From assembly GCA_017311315.1 (NCBI GenBank), contig CM029610.1:8804236-8868235 (forward strand): a stretch of DNA of 64,000 nucleotides, given 5' to 3'. Positions 23,352-36,300 of this stretch are shown piece by piece. The notes beneath the pieces were generated by a model. That model did no database searches. It was not told the origin of the DNA and worked only from the letters and a program-made list of their open reading frames with translations. The position numbers and the translations under genes are program-made. Every line of letters begins with the position of its first letter. Positions within the stretch are counted from its first letter, which is position 1. This stretch comes from Dendrocalamus latiflorus (lineage: Eukaryota; Streptophyta; Magnoliopsida; Poales; Poaceae).

Positions 23352-26300
23352 TTATGATATTGATACATCATCATTGCCGAAACTGTATGGTGCGGAGCTT
23401 GAACAGTTTGTGCTCGTGCTGCTAACCTGGGCAGCTTCATATTCATGTCCAAGATTGCGCAGCCTGTTCAGCTCGGGCAAGATTTCTTTCCCGAGATCCG
23501 GCCTGTCTTTCTTCCGTAGCTCCGCGCATCTCAAAGCCAGCTTTGCGAATGCCAGAGCCTCTTCCACTGGCCAGTCTGTCACCGTCGGGTCAAGTATCTC
23601 TTGGAAGGCCCCTCTCTCTATGGCATTCTCCACATGGTGCGTGAGGCCCATGGGGGATCGTGCCGTGATGATCTGGAGTAGTAGGATGCCGAGTGAGTAA
23701 ATGTCGGACTTCGTGGTGAGCATGCCTGTCTGCTGGTACTCAGGGTCAATGTAGCAGAATGTGCCGGCTGTGGATGTCATCCTGTACTGCGTGGCTTCAG
23801 CTATGGACTGTGGCACCAGCCTTGCGAGGCCGACATCGCTGATCTTGCTGACGAAGTTGTGGTCGAGGAGGATGTTGGCAGGCTTGAGGTCTCGGTGGAC
23901 GAGTGGTTCCGGCTTCGCCTGATGGAGGAAGAGAAGGCCAGTGGCGATGTCTGCGGCGATCCTGAAGCGGATGTTCCATGGGATTGGTTGGGTGTTGCCT
24001 CGTCTGCAGAGCCGGTCCTCTAGGCTTCCGTAGTCCATGTACTCGTACACCAGACAGCCATACTCTGGGCAAGCTCCGAGCAACAGAACCATGTTTGGAT
24101 GCCGCATGCAGCTAAGTACTTCGATCTGCAAATTATTCATCAGCATGCAATTTAGGTTGTTCTTGACTTCATGTGTACAATTAACATGCAGCTAAAGATT
24201 GAAATGGTAAATGAGGACTATTAGGAAGATAAGAGGTCCTAAAAAAACAGAAAAGAAAACCTGCTTTCTGAGTGTGAACAAAATATTTGCCAGTAAAAGA
24301 GAAGGAATGTTGTGTTGAAGTATAAGTGAATTGCCCTCTTTCCTCATCAGTTTAAACTTTTGGGTGAACTGGTTGGTGCATGAAACTCAATATGGTATCA
24401 GAGCCAAGAGGTCTCGAGTTCAAGACCTGGCTAACGCAATTAAAAAAAATTAATTGCAGTCCACTTCTATTCCACGTATTAGGCCTAAGAGAGTCTATAC
24501 GTGAGGGGGAGTGTTGAAGTATAAGTGAATTGCCCTCTTTCCTCATCAGTTTAAACTTTTGGGTGAACTGGTTGGTGCATGAAACTCAATATGTTGCATG
24601 GTGTTTTATATGCTTCTAGTAATATCTAGTTACTCAAAGTTGCCCTGAATGGACTGAAATTAAAGAACTTACTAGCAATAACTGCATAAATTTCAAGGCT
24701 AGCACAATCTGTGGTTGATGTAATGATGTATCAGATTTACCTCTTGCTGAAATTGTCTCCTCCCCTGTGATGCGTCTGGCCTTAGGATTTTAATTGCAAC
24801 ATTAGTATGATCCAGTACAGCTTTATATACTGGTCCGTATCCACCTTCGCCTATCTTGAGTGCCCTGTCAAACTTATGAGTGGCAGCTTCTATATCATCA
24901 ATGGAGTACCTCCTGTACCGGAGATCAGTGTTGTTCAGTGCATCAGTTGCTTTCCTTCTCTCCTCGGCCTCCCGCTTTGCCTTCCACTCTGCTCTTAATC
25001 TCTTCTGCGCCTCGAGCTCTGCAATTCTTTGTGCAGCTTCTGCCGCCTCCAGTGCGGCTCTGCACTTTGCCTTCTCCATGTCAACGAGTGCAAGAGCTTC
25101 CTCTTCTGCATTCCTTAGTTCTTGATATTTTTTGGACTCTTCCACCTTCATCTGGTGCAGCTGAGCCGCCTGCAGTTAGATCATTATTCATTATATCAAC
25201 AAGACATTCATTATTCATTATATCAACAAGACATTTTGGTTAGTTCAGGAACTACTTGACATTTATGCTTAAGGAGGTTAGCAATTAAACGCACCTTCTG
25301 TTTAGCATCAATTGCTTCCTTACATGCGGTGTTATACATTTCCATTGTCTGCTTCAGCTCTAGTCTCAGCCGTCTCATTTCAGCTTCTACATCCTTCTGA
25401 ATTCAAGTGAAGCAAAATAAGGGTTCATGTCATGATACAATCCAGTACTTCAAATCATTGCACGCCAAAAGTTTTGTTTAACTGTAGTAACTTGATGTTG
25501 CCAATGTGCTTACCCCGGTAGAACTTAGGCTTTCCATGGATACTGATGAGGAGAGCTCCAGAGATTCAGCGAAGTCCATGGAATGTAACTCCATGCTCAT
25601 AGGAAAATCGATGTCATCTGAAAAGGAGCTACGAGTCACTGAGGGCCTTGGCGGTGCAATGAAGTCGATGTAGTCGTCGAAATCCTTCTGGGGTGCTGTT
25701 CTAGCTCCAGTCAGGGGCCTATCCCTCGATGGGGCCTTTGCATAGGCGGATAGTCGGTCCACCGATGTTCTATTTGCCCCCGGTGATGATTGATGAGAAA
25801 CCTTCTTCCAGTCTCCTCTTGAGGATCTGTTTAGAAAAACCGGAATGTTGCTTTTAGTTGACGTTGACAAGTTCTTTATTATTATTATTTTTTGTTATGA
25901 TTTTTATAATTGTTTATTGGAATAGATTCACAATACTCTAGAGAAGATCTATGCAAAAGTTTATATCATTTGAATCTATGGATAAAAAATTCCATTAATT
26001 TTTATTTTGAAACTGTGCTGAAATTCGGACTGCTCTCCTCTGTTTTGCTCTGTTTTCAACCATGTTGGTTCCAACCACGGTCAAGCCTCAAATTGCACCA
26101 CAGTTTTTTCGGCCGCGCTTAGGCTTCCGACCGCTCCGCTTCTTCTCGACCACGTGGGGTTTTCGACCACTCACTGGTCGTCAATCTGACTGGTCGATTT
26201 TCGAACTGATTCAACCAGTCGGTCTCAGACCACTCATTTGCTTTCAACCACACTAGGTTTTCGACCGCTCACTGGTCATTGACCTCACTGGTCGTATTTT

Positions 26301-28718
26301 CGACCACGTCGGTCTCAGACCACTCATTATCTTACGACCATATTAGGTTTTCGATCACTCACTAGTTGTTGACCTCACTGGTCGTATTTTCGACCACGTT
26401 GGTCTCAGACCACTCATTATCTTACGACCACGTTAGGTTTTCGATCACTCACTGGTCGTATTTCGACCAGATTCGACTACGTTGGTTTCGACCACGTTGA
26501 TTTTCGATCACGTTGGTTTTTGACTGAATTCGACCACGTTGGTTTTAGACCACTTGTTGGTCTTCAATCATGTTGGTTTTAACTACGTTCATTTTCGACT
26601 ACGTTGATTATCAACTATGTTGGTTTTCGTCTACGTCGGTTATCGACTACGTTGGTTTTCAACCGCTTTCTGGTCATTGACCACTCAAGTCGAATTTTGA
26701 TCACGTCGGTTTTCGACTACATTGGTTTTCGACCAGTCTTTGATCGTCGATTGCTATAGTCGTTTTCTGATTACGTTGGTATTTGACTGGCAATCAATCT
26801 CTGACCACAGTGACTTCCGTTCGAAAGTCAAACTCCGGCTACGTTGACTTCCATCCGATAATCGTAACCGACCACGTTGATTTCCAACCAATGGTTGTAA
26901 CCCGATCATGTAATGTTCCGAACTGGTCATTCTCAGCTCTGTGTTTGCTTTATTTTTCAATAAAACTTTATATCCTAATTTTCATAACTTTGTAGCTATC
27001 GGAGTAAAAGATTGGTGAATATTTGAGGGAAAATTTCAAGTCACTATTCACTCCTCTCTGTTGTCTATCCGGTCCTACAATAGATGTGTTAACAAGTTCT
27101 GAAGGTAAGCAGAGTGATCTGACCGAGAACCCAATTAGTATGTAAGCGTTTACATTGCTGCAAACCAATTAGCTTGAGAAACATGAAATGTAATTATTGA
27201 AGTGCTATTTTCTTCTTCACAAACTCACCTTGCGAATCCATCGGATTCTATGTTTGGTTGGGAGTTTTGCTTTGGAGGCAGAGTAGTAAAGGGTGCTGGA
27301 GCTTTGGCTGCCTTCACTTGGATGGCCTTTCCTTTGTGTATGACATGCACTGTGCAATAATCAGGCGCCATCTTCATCAAGCATGTTGGCACATCAGGAT
27401 TTCTGAACTTTCTAAACAGTATAAAGTTCATGCCTGTGTTCAGTATAGGTATCCAGGGAATGTCATGGTGCACAACCATGGAGGATGAACGAGTATGTAC
27501 CTGATGAATGTGTTTCTAGTTGATGCCCCGATGACGATATCTGTGATGGCATGGCTAGTAGCATATTCAACGATTGCTTTGGAGATGTCATTGCCATCCA
27601 AGATCACCTCCTTCAGATGCATCTGCAATTTGCAATGTCAGTGTACGCAAGTATTGCTTGCAGTTATTGGATTCATTTTATTATCATTTTTCCAGAATAG
27701 AACATAGGTTAAAACAAAGGTTTGATTCCAGAAGTCCTTTTTCTTGGTATTTATCAGCTAATTGTATTTAGTCTAGTCTAATGCTTTTTGTATAGATAAA
27801 TATTGGGCAGTGCTATTCATATGATAACTCGGCCTAACATCTACCTATATTTGAAAAAGAGTATTCAATTAGCACTCACCCCTTTACGGGCACAATAGCC
27901 TCTGTATGAGATAAACAGTTGTGCCATCTCTGCATCCCCGTCATCTTTGCCTCCACGGCCTGCTTCAGCTGTAGTATTACCATATCAAACAAGAAAAGTG
28001 TTGATAAATTAAACCATGTCAATAGGGGAATAATATGTGTATTAGTTACCTAATGGAGTATAACAACAGAGACTAGTGAATACACGCGTGTTGTAACTAC
28101 AATCAACTATATTCATTTTGAAACAATGCAACACGCATCGTCCTACAAAACGATGTTCAGTTTCCTACAAACTTCATTGAAATTGTGCTACTTGGGCAGC
28201 ATTAACTGTTCGCCACATGATGGCAATATGCGCATCACATTGTTACAAAATGCCATTAATCATGGAAATGGAACTTTTCGGTTATCATTTATGGATTATT
28301 ACCTAATCCACAAATTGGCTAGATTTTAGAAAATTGGTCTGGTCTAAAAATAAATGGCCCTTGCGATCATAACTACAGCCTAATTCAGAGGCTGTTGAGA
28401 TGTAGAAAGGTCTCTTCTATTTTAGCTTATTTTTTCATGCAAGTTCATATTCCTTAGCATTTAGTTATTTTTTTCATGCAGATTCATGTTTCTTAGCATA
28501 AAGAGACTGATAAGGCACCTACCGTTTTGGTTATTAGGGTGAGTCCTGACATGGACCAACTGGAGTGTGCTCCCCCTTGCCAGGAGCCGATCCACCGCCC
28601 ATTTCGCCGCTTGCTGGCTGTTCTTGTCCCGATCAACGGCCACGATGGTCGAGCTATCCTTGGCAGGCTCATGCTCGGCGCTGTGCGAGGATGTCACAGA
28701 GAAGCTGGAGAGGTACAT
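23352..28718 (-). CDS. USP-domain receptor-like cytoplasmic kinase (RLCK-IX type)
   Basis: Eight exons: 28718-28523, 27968-27880, 27622-27501, 27411-27229, 25826-25514, 25396-25295, 25169-24741 and 24125-23352. The phases close to 735 residues. The N-terminus is a universal-stress-protein fold (TIVAVDRDKNSQQAAKWAVD, VIGASTRN). A Ser-rich linker (197-301), a long charged coiled coil (about 302-420) and a Ser/Thr/Tyr kinase domain (about 425-700) follow, with GEGGYG at 442-447, Lys in VAIKI, HRDLKPANILLD from 555, DVG in place of DFG as is usual in this class, and the APE-region YIDPEYQQTG. No U-box follows. Likely a cytoplasmic signalling kinase; substrates are unknown. It is divergent to, and clearly paralogous with, the U-box gene at 30306. 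Confidence 0.93.
24313..24591 (-). mobile_element. SMART/TRIM miniature LTR retrotransposon
   Basis: A complete 279-bp element in intron 7 of the USP-kinase gene. Two 80-bp LTRs (24313-24392 and 24512-24591) look identical by eye, and the 5-bp TSD is TGTTG (24308-24312, 24592-24596). The left LTR is followed directly by TGGTATCAGAGCC, a tRNA-Met primer site. GTGAGGGGGAG precedes the right LTR as polypurine tract, so the element itself reads on the plus strand, antisense to the host gene. No coding capacity. The size and layout match the SMART elements known from grasses. Confidence 0.92.
26050..26910. repeat. GACCACGTTGGTTTTCGAC-type array in intron 4
   Basis: About 0.85 kb of degenerate direct repeats in the intron between exons ending at 27229 and starting at 25826. 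Units of roughly 20-30 bases carry CGACCACGTTGGTTTTCGAC or CACTGGTCG. A better-kept 90-base unit repeats at 26281 and 26371 (GACCTCACTGGTCGTATTTT). Its GACCAC/GTGGTC words resemble those of the large arrays at 35360-45480. Confidence 0.75.
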
Positions 28719-30305
28719 GTTGAAAGGTGATCACTGCTCTCTCTGAACAGAACGAATCAGCTTCCAACCAACTGATGAACCAAACAGATAGCAGATAAGA
28801 ATGCAATTGCAAGAACGGAAGAGGCCGTTATCTAAAAAAAAGAACGGAAGAGGCAAACGGAGGGGAGAGAGAGACAAAGGGAGGGGTTTGTCTCTCCTCC
28901 TCTCTCCCTTCGCCTTATTTCTCCTGCTCTGCCTGGGTCTCCTCCTCCTTTCTTTTGTGATCAAGCCAGCCAAAACTGTAATAGGTTTCAGGCTGTTTGC
29001 CAAATTTGGATTCAGTGTTGCTGTGAGCTTTGCTTAATATTCTGTGGCTCCTGTTGGCCCAGTTTGTCATCGACGCCTCAAGCAAGGGGTGCAGGGGAGG
29101 AGGACCTGTTCAATGCCGCCTTGTTGCTTCTTGCTAAAGATAGCAGGTGACAGGGGCATCACCAGCTGAATTCCTGTTGAATTGTTTGTCAAAGCAGCTT
29201 CTTTTTCTAATTAATAGGATGGATGGTGCTGTATCTTTGCATGTAAAAATTGTGAATATACTGTTATACAGTACACTAGGCAAAAATAATGTAAGTTTGG
29301 CACTCGTTGAAAAATGAGAAATTTGCATGGGAACAACATCCTAGATTTTTTTTTTTTGAAGAATCAACGGAGGGTTACCCCTCCTGAAAACATCCTGGAA
29401 ATTATCATCATCAGGTCAGTCGTCAGCTAGAATCTATACCTTATGTTCAGTCGTCGGCTAGAATCTATACGTTAGGTCACAACTCAATTTTAGGGCACGC
29501 CATATGGGATGGATTAACAGAGTGTATAAAAAGATTTCGCTCCAGATAATCTCTCTCCAGATTGCAAGAAAAAAAAGCTGCTCGCCAAGGCAGCAGATTG
29601 TACAATAGTTATCTTGAATCTAAACGGAGTATACTAGGGAGCGGGGGCGCACAAAACAAAATGAGCAAGATTGTTAGAAAAGTGATCATATCACAGTACT
29701 ATGCGATATTGTTGGACTATTCCGAATTTCCGATCCTGATCCTCCCTTAGATCATATAATTATAAAATATAATGCTCTAGATTTACTATCTTTAGAATGA
29801 CAATAGTGAAGGTACAGTCTTAGCTTTATGATATTGTTGAACTTTTTTGATTTATGGTTATAGCTGGCGATTTATAGCTACAGCTCATTTTAAAGTGAAC
29901 GTTTGTGCAAACAGATTGAATGTCAGTAACGACAATCTGTTTTAAAAAGTTTACTCGATAAACTAGTTACAAATATAATAAAAAACTACCTTATTTATTT
30001 ATTAACCGCGTAAACTGAGAAGAGTCTGCATAGAACAAATACGAAACGAACGAACTAGCTAGTACCTGCAGCGAACGAACCAACCTCCGAAATCTGACTG
30101 TTGATCATCCACACCCATGTGTCACTGACATTGGTGCCCCACACTCCGACCCCACCACCACGTAGGCTACCACTACTACTTCCTACCAGGCCCACGACGA
30201 GTAGCCCTTAACCAACGGATTCCCGCGTCGAGCGGGCTGACACGGCCGCTGCCACGTCCCCACGGCGGCGCGACCGCAACACCCTCAAGCCTTAGACCTA
30301 AACCC
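28719..30305. promoter_or_regulatory. Shared promoter interval of two divergent kinase genes
   Basis: 1.59 kb between the two initiation codons. It contains a purine/pyrimidine-rich leader (28800-28920) on the minus-gene side, a T-run with TTACCCCTCC (about 29350), a roughly 33-base direct repeat with GTCGGCTAGAATCTATAC (29415-29480), AT-rich TATA-like sequence (29755-29770) and a GC-rich leader before 30306. Individual elements are not assignable with confidence. Confidence 0.5.
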
Positions 30306-33300
30306 ATGGCCTCCGGCGATCCGCCGCCATCGCCGACCTTCGCAGTCGCCGTCCGCCCCGGCGGCAGCGCGAGCCGCCGCTCCGCGCGGTGGGCCGCAGC
30401 CTGCCTCCCGGGCGACGGCCGCGCCGTCTCCATTGCCGTCGTACACGTCATCCCCCCTCTCTCCTTCGTCCCCTCCCCAAGTAAGCCCGCTAATTTCCTT
30501 TTTCCCTCCTTGGTTGGTTGATTTGGCGCGAGTTGCCGCAAGCTGACGCGGTTTGCGTGTGGATGGATGGTGGCGGCGGCGAAGCGGGGGAGCTGGTGCC
30601 GGTGGCGCGGGTGGGGCGGGAGGCGATGGAGGCGTACACCCGGGACCGGCACGCGCGCGCGCAGGAGGCGCTGCTCCCCTTCTGCCGCCTCTGCGGCCGC
30701 GCCAATGCGACTGTGAGTGCGCAATAGAATCCAAAATAAGCTCGCATTTTTACCGCTGCACTTGCACGCTTTTGATCCGATTGGAATCGGATTGCTTCGC
30801 GCAGGTGGAGACAGTGGTGGTGGAGGGAGACGGCGTGGCGGAGGCGCTGCTGAGGTACGCGGAGGAGTCCGGCGTACGGAGCCTGGTGCTTGGCTCAGCC
30901 TCCTTCCGGTGGTTCCGAAGGTGCTTTTTTTTCCCTTCTCTTTTTTGGGTTCTCGTCCTTTCTAGCATTGAATCAGTGAACCTGACTAGGGTTAAGGTAT
31001 TGTCATTGTGCTGTTAAAAGGCAAGAAAGAGGAAAGGTGTTTTTTTCCTATTAATTTAGACTTTTTGGTTGAGGGTAGATATGAAAGATGCACGGACCAA
31101 CGCCTTTAATCACGTGTATTTTTTTTTGGTGAGATTGGTAGATCTCATGTCATATTTCTTCTGGTATGGATGTACTGCATGTACTATACATGGTGTGTGC
31201 TACATTATATATGGTTGACAATTTGGTAAGCAGCCGTTTTCTGCTTATACATTTCGGATGGTTGACAAAAGCGTTTCGCCGTGTTGTTGTTGATGATTGC
31301 ATTACAGATGTTCTTTTTGTCAGTCAAACTAGGCTTTTCACGCAAAGTTTTCAGACTGAAAAAACAATGTAGATAGGATTTGTCAACCATCGGCTCCTGT
31401 AAAATTATCTTAAAAGAATTAGTAGATGTTGGTCGATGATTTATTTGTTGTAGGTGTACTGAAATGTCAGTTGGAAATTGCACGGTCAGATGGTTTCTAT
31501 TTGTATACTAGAGCCTGATCCCTGATGCAAAATTCCAACTTAAAAACTCAACAGTGCTTCTCTTTTTGTTGAAATGGTGGGGCGACTTAGTTTATTGCTT
31601 TTAGTACTCTTTCTTGGTAGTTTCCTTTTAGGTAAACTAGCATATTTACCTGTGTAACTGCACGGCTGGATACTATGGTACAGTTGTCTTTGATATACAA
31701 CTCTACTTCCTATAATTAGAATACAATTGTATTTGTTATATAACTCTAATATCTATATATGATTAATCTGCACCGTTATAATCTGGCTCCATCAAAATAA
31801 GTGGTGAAGATCATTCTTTTTTTCTTTCAATTATTGTGAGAATTTCTAGGATTTTTTTAGTATTAGTTTAGAATTTTTTTACCTCAAAACGGAGAAAATG
31901 CCTTGATATTTATATAGATTTACTTTGTCTGTTAGCTTTCTGATGCTGGCTTTCAATAATATTTTGCCTTTCTGATGCTGGGTCTTCCCTGGATCCAGAA
32001 ACTTCTCCTTGGTTGTACAGATTATCTGTCACGTGAAAAGTACTTGAGCTACTGTAGCAGCAGGCCCACGTTGAGGATTAAGATGGTTGCTTATTATCAA
32101 TTTTCTTAAATAGTTTGATTAGTTTCTGAAGACAATGACTAGTTGTTTGGAAGTCTATTGATAGTCAGAAGGGTTATTATTAGATTGAAATTTATCCATA
32201 TTGGTTAGGAGAGCCCTCTGCATAAGGAGGACTATTGTAATTCTTGGGAACAAGCAATAAGAACTAGGATTGTCTATTCATTGAGTGACTTTTCTCAACC
32301 CTTGGATGGAGATCTAACTGCTCTTGTAACCCTCCTCACTTTCCTATATATGACCCACCCCCTCACCCCTAGAACAAAGAATGAAACAAAGAATTATTCT
32401 AACCTATATAAAAAAATTAAAATTTGGTGAACCCCTACAAAATACAGAGGCAAAAAATACAAAGACAAAAAACTTCTAACCTAGACAAAATAAACCTAGG
32501 TGAACCCTACAAATACAAAAACAATTAGAGCTAAAAGTTGCAATAAAACTGTGCTAAAATTACACATCACTTGGTACTGCAATTTTAGGCTTAGTACTGT
32601 GCAATTTCAGGTGACTGAGAGAACAAAATTTCAGGTAACTGAAAATTAACAAACCCAATAAGAACGATATATATCCAAGTTCCCCGGTCTATCTCTTCTC
32701 CCTTGCCCTTGTGGTGCAGTTTCCTCCATGGTGTCATCGCACTTCTTGGGTTCAAGGCCAACTAATCCTTGTCCATCACATTATCACCGCATCTATTGTA
32801 GTGCTTCAGGGCTGCATGATAGTTCTACTTTACTTGTTTTTACTAATTTATTATTTGTTGAATATTATCTGTTGTAGGGGTGGTCTGAACGCCTTTGATT
32901 GGGCCTTACATCTGGCCCAATATGTAATAGGCCTAATAGTATAGAGGAATGTACCAATATATCCTCACTTTTTGTAATTATCAAGGGGTAGGATGGAAAA
33001 TTCCCATCCTACCCCATTCATGTATATAAACCCCCAAGAGAGGTATGAGGGGGGAGATCCACTCGTTCCATACACGAGAACTCTCTCCTCTGTCATTGCC
33101 TCTCTCTAGTTAGTCCCCTCATATACTATTTTGTCAGTAGCCATAACAGTTGGCGCCGTCCGTGGGGACGCGCAAGAAGTTGCGCTAGAAAGCGATGGCA
33201 ACCAAGCGAAAGAGAGGTGCAGCGGCAGCGACCATCGAGTCCAGTACACGACGGTCGGTGGTACCCCATGGCAATGACCACGACGCCCACGCTGGTACGA

Positions 33301-36300
33301 CCATCGACCGTGACGCCTGCACCGATACAACAGTCGACCACGACGCCTACGCCGTCATGTCGACACCAGGGAGTTGGCCTCCGAACAACACCGGCGAATG
33401 TTGAGCCTCTCTGGCGGGGATTCTGCATGGAGCACGCGCTCCAAAGCCTTCGCCCCGCCGCCGGCTGTGTCGACACCCATGACCACACCGCGGTCGTGAC
33501 TTTGACGACATGTTTGACTACGCCGTGGTCAAGTCTTCGCCGACAGACACGACCAACCCGTGGTCGACACTAGGGGTAGAGCATTCGCCTCCGACTTCTT
33601 CGCGGAGAGTTTGCACAACCTCCGCAGGACTTCGCACGGCCTCCGCCAAGGACTTTGCACGATCTCTGCCGAGGACTTCTCGCGATCTCCGCCGGCTCAG
33701 CGCGGATGTCGTCTCCACTGAGGTCTTCGCACGATCTCCGTGCAGAGAATTCACACGACCTCCGTAGGGCTTCGCAAGGTCTCCGCCGGGCTTCACACGA
33801 TTTCGCTTTTGATGGACTTCACACGACCTCCGCAGGAATTCGCACGGCCTCCGTCGACGACTTCGCACGGTCTCCACCGAGCTCCACGTGGATGTCGTCT
33901 CCACGCGGAGACTTCTCACGATCTCTGCCGAGGTCTTCACACAATCTCCGCGCGGAGACTTCACACGACCTCCGTAGGGCTTCGCAAGGCCTTCGTCGAG
34001 CTTTGCGTGGATGTCATCTCCGACGAACTTCAGCAGATCTTCGCGGGACTTAGCACGATCTCCGGCGAGCTCCGTGCGGATGTCGTCTCTGATGGACTTC
34101 GCACGACCTTCACAGGACTTTGCACCGACTGCGTCGAGCTCCACAAGGATGCCGTCTCCAACGGACTTCGCACAACCTCAGTAGGACTTTGCTCGTTCTC
34201 CGCTGGACTCCGCATGGTCTTCGCTGGACTTCGCGCGATCTTCGCCAGACTCCGCGTAGACGTTGCCTCCGCCGGACTTCGTCTGGCCTCCGTTGGACTT
34301 TGCATGATCTTCGCCGGACGCCACGTGAACGTCGCTACCGCGAGACCTCTCGTGGCCTCCGCGGGTCTCTGCCGGACCTTACGTTGCCTTCGCCGGCCTT
34401 CGTGCCCTCCGGCCTCCGCCGGACACCGCGTTGCCTCCGCTGACCTTCGCGCCCTTTGACCTCCGTCGGCCTCGGCTCCACGCCCTTTGGCCTCCGTCGG
34501 CCTCGGCTCCGCGCCCCCGCACCTCTGGGTGAGTGACTCGTGGTCGTACACGTTCGTTTAGACGTTCATCCGACCTCGTGGTCCAGACATCATCCACTGA
34601 TGTCGCGGTCGTGACTTTGTTCGACCGCCTCATAGTCATCACGTCGTCCACCCACGTCGCGGTCATGGCTTTGTCCGACCTCCTCGTGGTCATAGCTTCG
34701 CCCGACCTCCTCGGGGCCGTAATTTTGTGAAAATCGCACGGTGCCCTCGCGCCCCGGCGTACTCTACGGAGTATAAAGCGCTGGAAACTTAGCCATCCTG
34801 GGCAACTCTACGGAGTATAAAAAATCGCATGGCAGCCTCGCGCTTGGCGTACTCTGTAAAGTATAAAGCGTCGGGAATTTAGCCATTCTGGGCAACTCTA
34901 CGGAGTATAAAAGAATCGCACGAGGCTCTAGCGCCTTAGCGTACTCTGCGGAGTATAAAGCATCGAGAACTTAGCCGTCCCAGTCAACTCTACGGAGTAT
35001 AAAAAAATCACACGGCGGCATCGCGCCCTAGCATGCTCTGCGGAGTATGAAGCCCCAGGAACTTAGCCATCCCGAGCAACTCTATAGAGTATAAAATAAA
35101 TTGCATGGTGGCCTCGCGCCCTGGCATACTCTGCGGAGTATAAAACGCGGGAACTCAGTCGTCCTGGGCAACTCTACACAGTATAAATGACCACGTGGGG
35201 TCCATGGCCTCTGCGTGAACTCTACAGAGTATAGATGGTACCGCGGGACAGCTTGCGCGGCCATGTGTGCATTGTGTGCTTCGCCCATCCCACCAGGTAG
35301 TCCCTACCATTGACTGTAACCCCAGTGAGTCACACATTTCAGGCGTCTCACCAGGGAGTCCACTGTGCTACTTTGTCCGACCGCCTCGTGGTAGAGACTT
35401 TGCCTGACCACCATCGTGGTCGTAGACGCTTCGTCCGACCGCCTCGCGGTCAAGACTTCGTCCAACCACCTCATGGTTGTGGACGCCTCGTCCGACCACC
35501 TTGTAGTCGTTGACGTTTTGTCTGACCGCCCTACGGTCATGACTTCGTTCGACCACATCGTAGTCGTAGACGTTTCGTTCGACCACCTCATGGTCGAGAC
35601 TTCGTCCGACCACTGCGTGGTCGTAGTTGCCTCGTCCGACTGCCTCATAGTCGTTGACATTTTGTCCAACCGCCCTGCGGTCGTGACTTCGTCTGACCGC
35701 CTCATGGTTGTAACTCCGTCCGCTGCCTTCGTCGACGCCGAGTCCGAAGGGTGGGGGACGGGCCGCGTGAGTCGGAGCTTTGTCTTGCCACCACCTTAAT
35801 CGATCGTGAGTCCGAAGGGTGGGGGACGGGCCGCGTGCGTCAGCTTCATCTCGCCGCCAGCTTCGTCGACCGCGAGTTCGAAGGGTGGGGAACAGGCCAT
35901 GCCCGTCAGCTTCGTCTTGCCGCCAACTTCGTCGACCTTGAGTCTGAAGGGTGTGGGACAGAACGAGCGCCTCAGAGCTTCGTCTCGTCGCCGCCTTCAT
36001 CGACCGCGAGTCCGAAGGTGGGAGACGGACCGTGCACGTCAGCCTCGTCTCACCGCCGCCTTTGTCGACCTCGAGTCCGAAGGGTGAGGGATGGATCACG
36101 TGTGCCAGAGATTTGTCTCGCAGCCACCTTCGTCAACGCCAGGTCCGAAGGGCGGGGATGGACCACGCGCACACACGCTTCATTGACTTCCTTGACTTTG
36201 CTAGACCACTATGTGGTCATGCCTTCGTCCGACCATGTCGTGGTCATAGACTCCATTTGACCACGTTGTCCTCGTAGACTCCATTTGATCGCCTCGTGGT

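Noticed and set aside
30176..30734. Minus-strand 182- and 149-codon ORFs
   Set aside because: Shadows of the GC-rich first exons of the U-box kinase gene.
33518..36260. Many long overlapping ORFs on both strands
   Set aside because: They are translations of tandem repeats lacking stop codons; peptides are just the repeat and differ wildly between frames. Kept only as a cautious finding.
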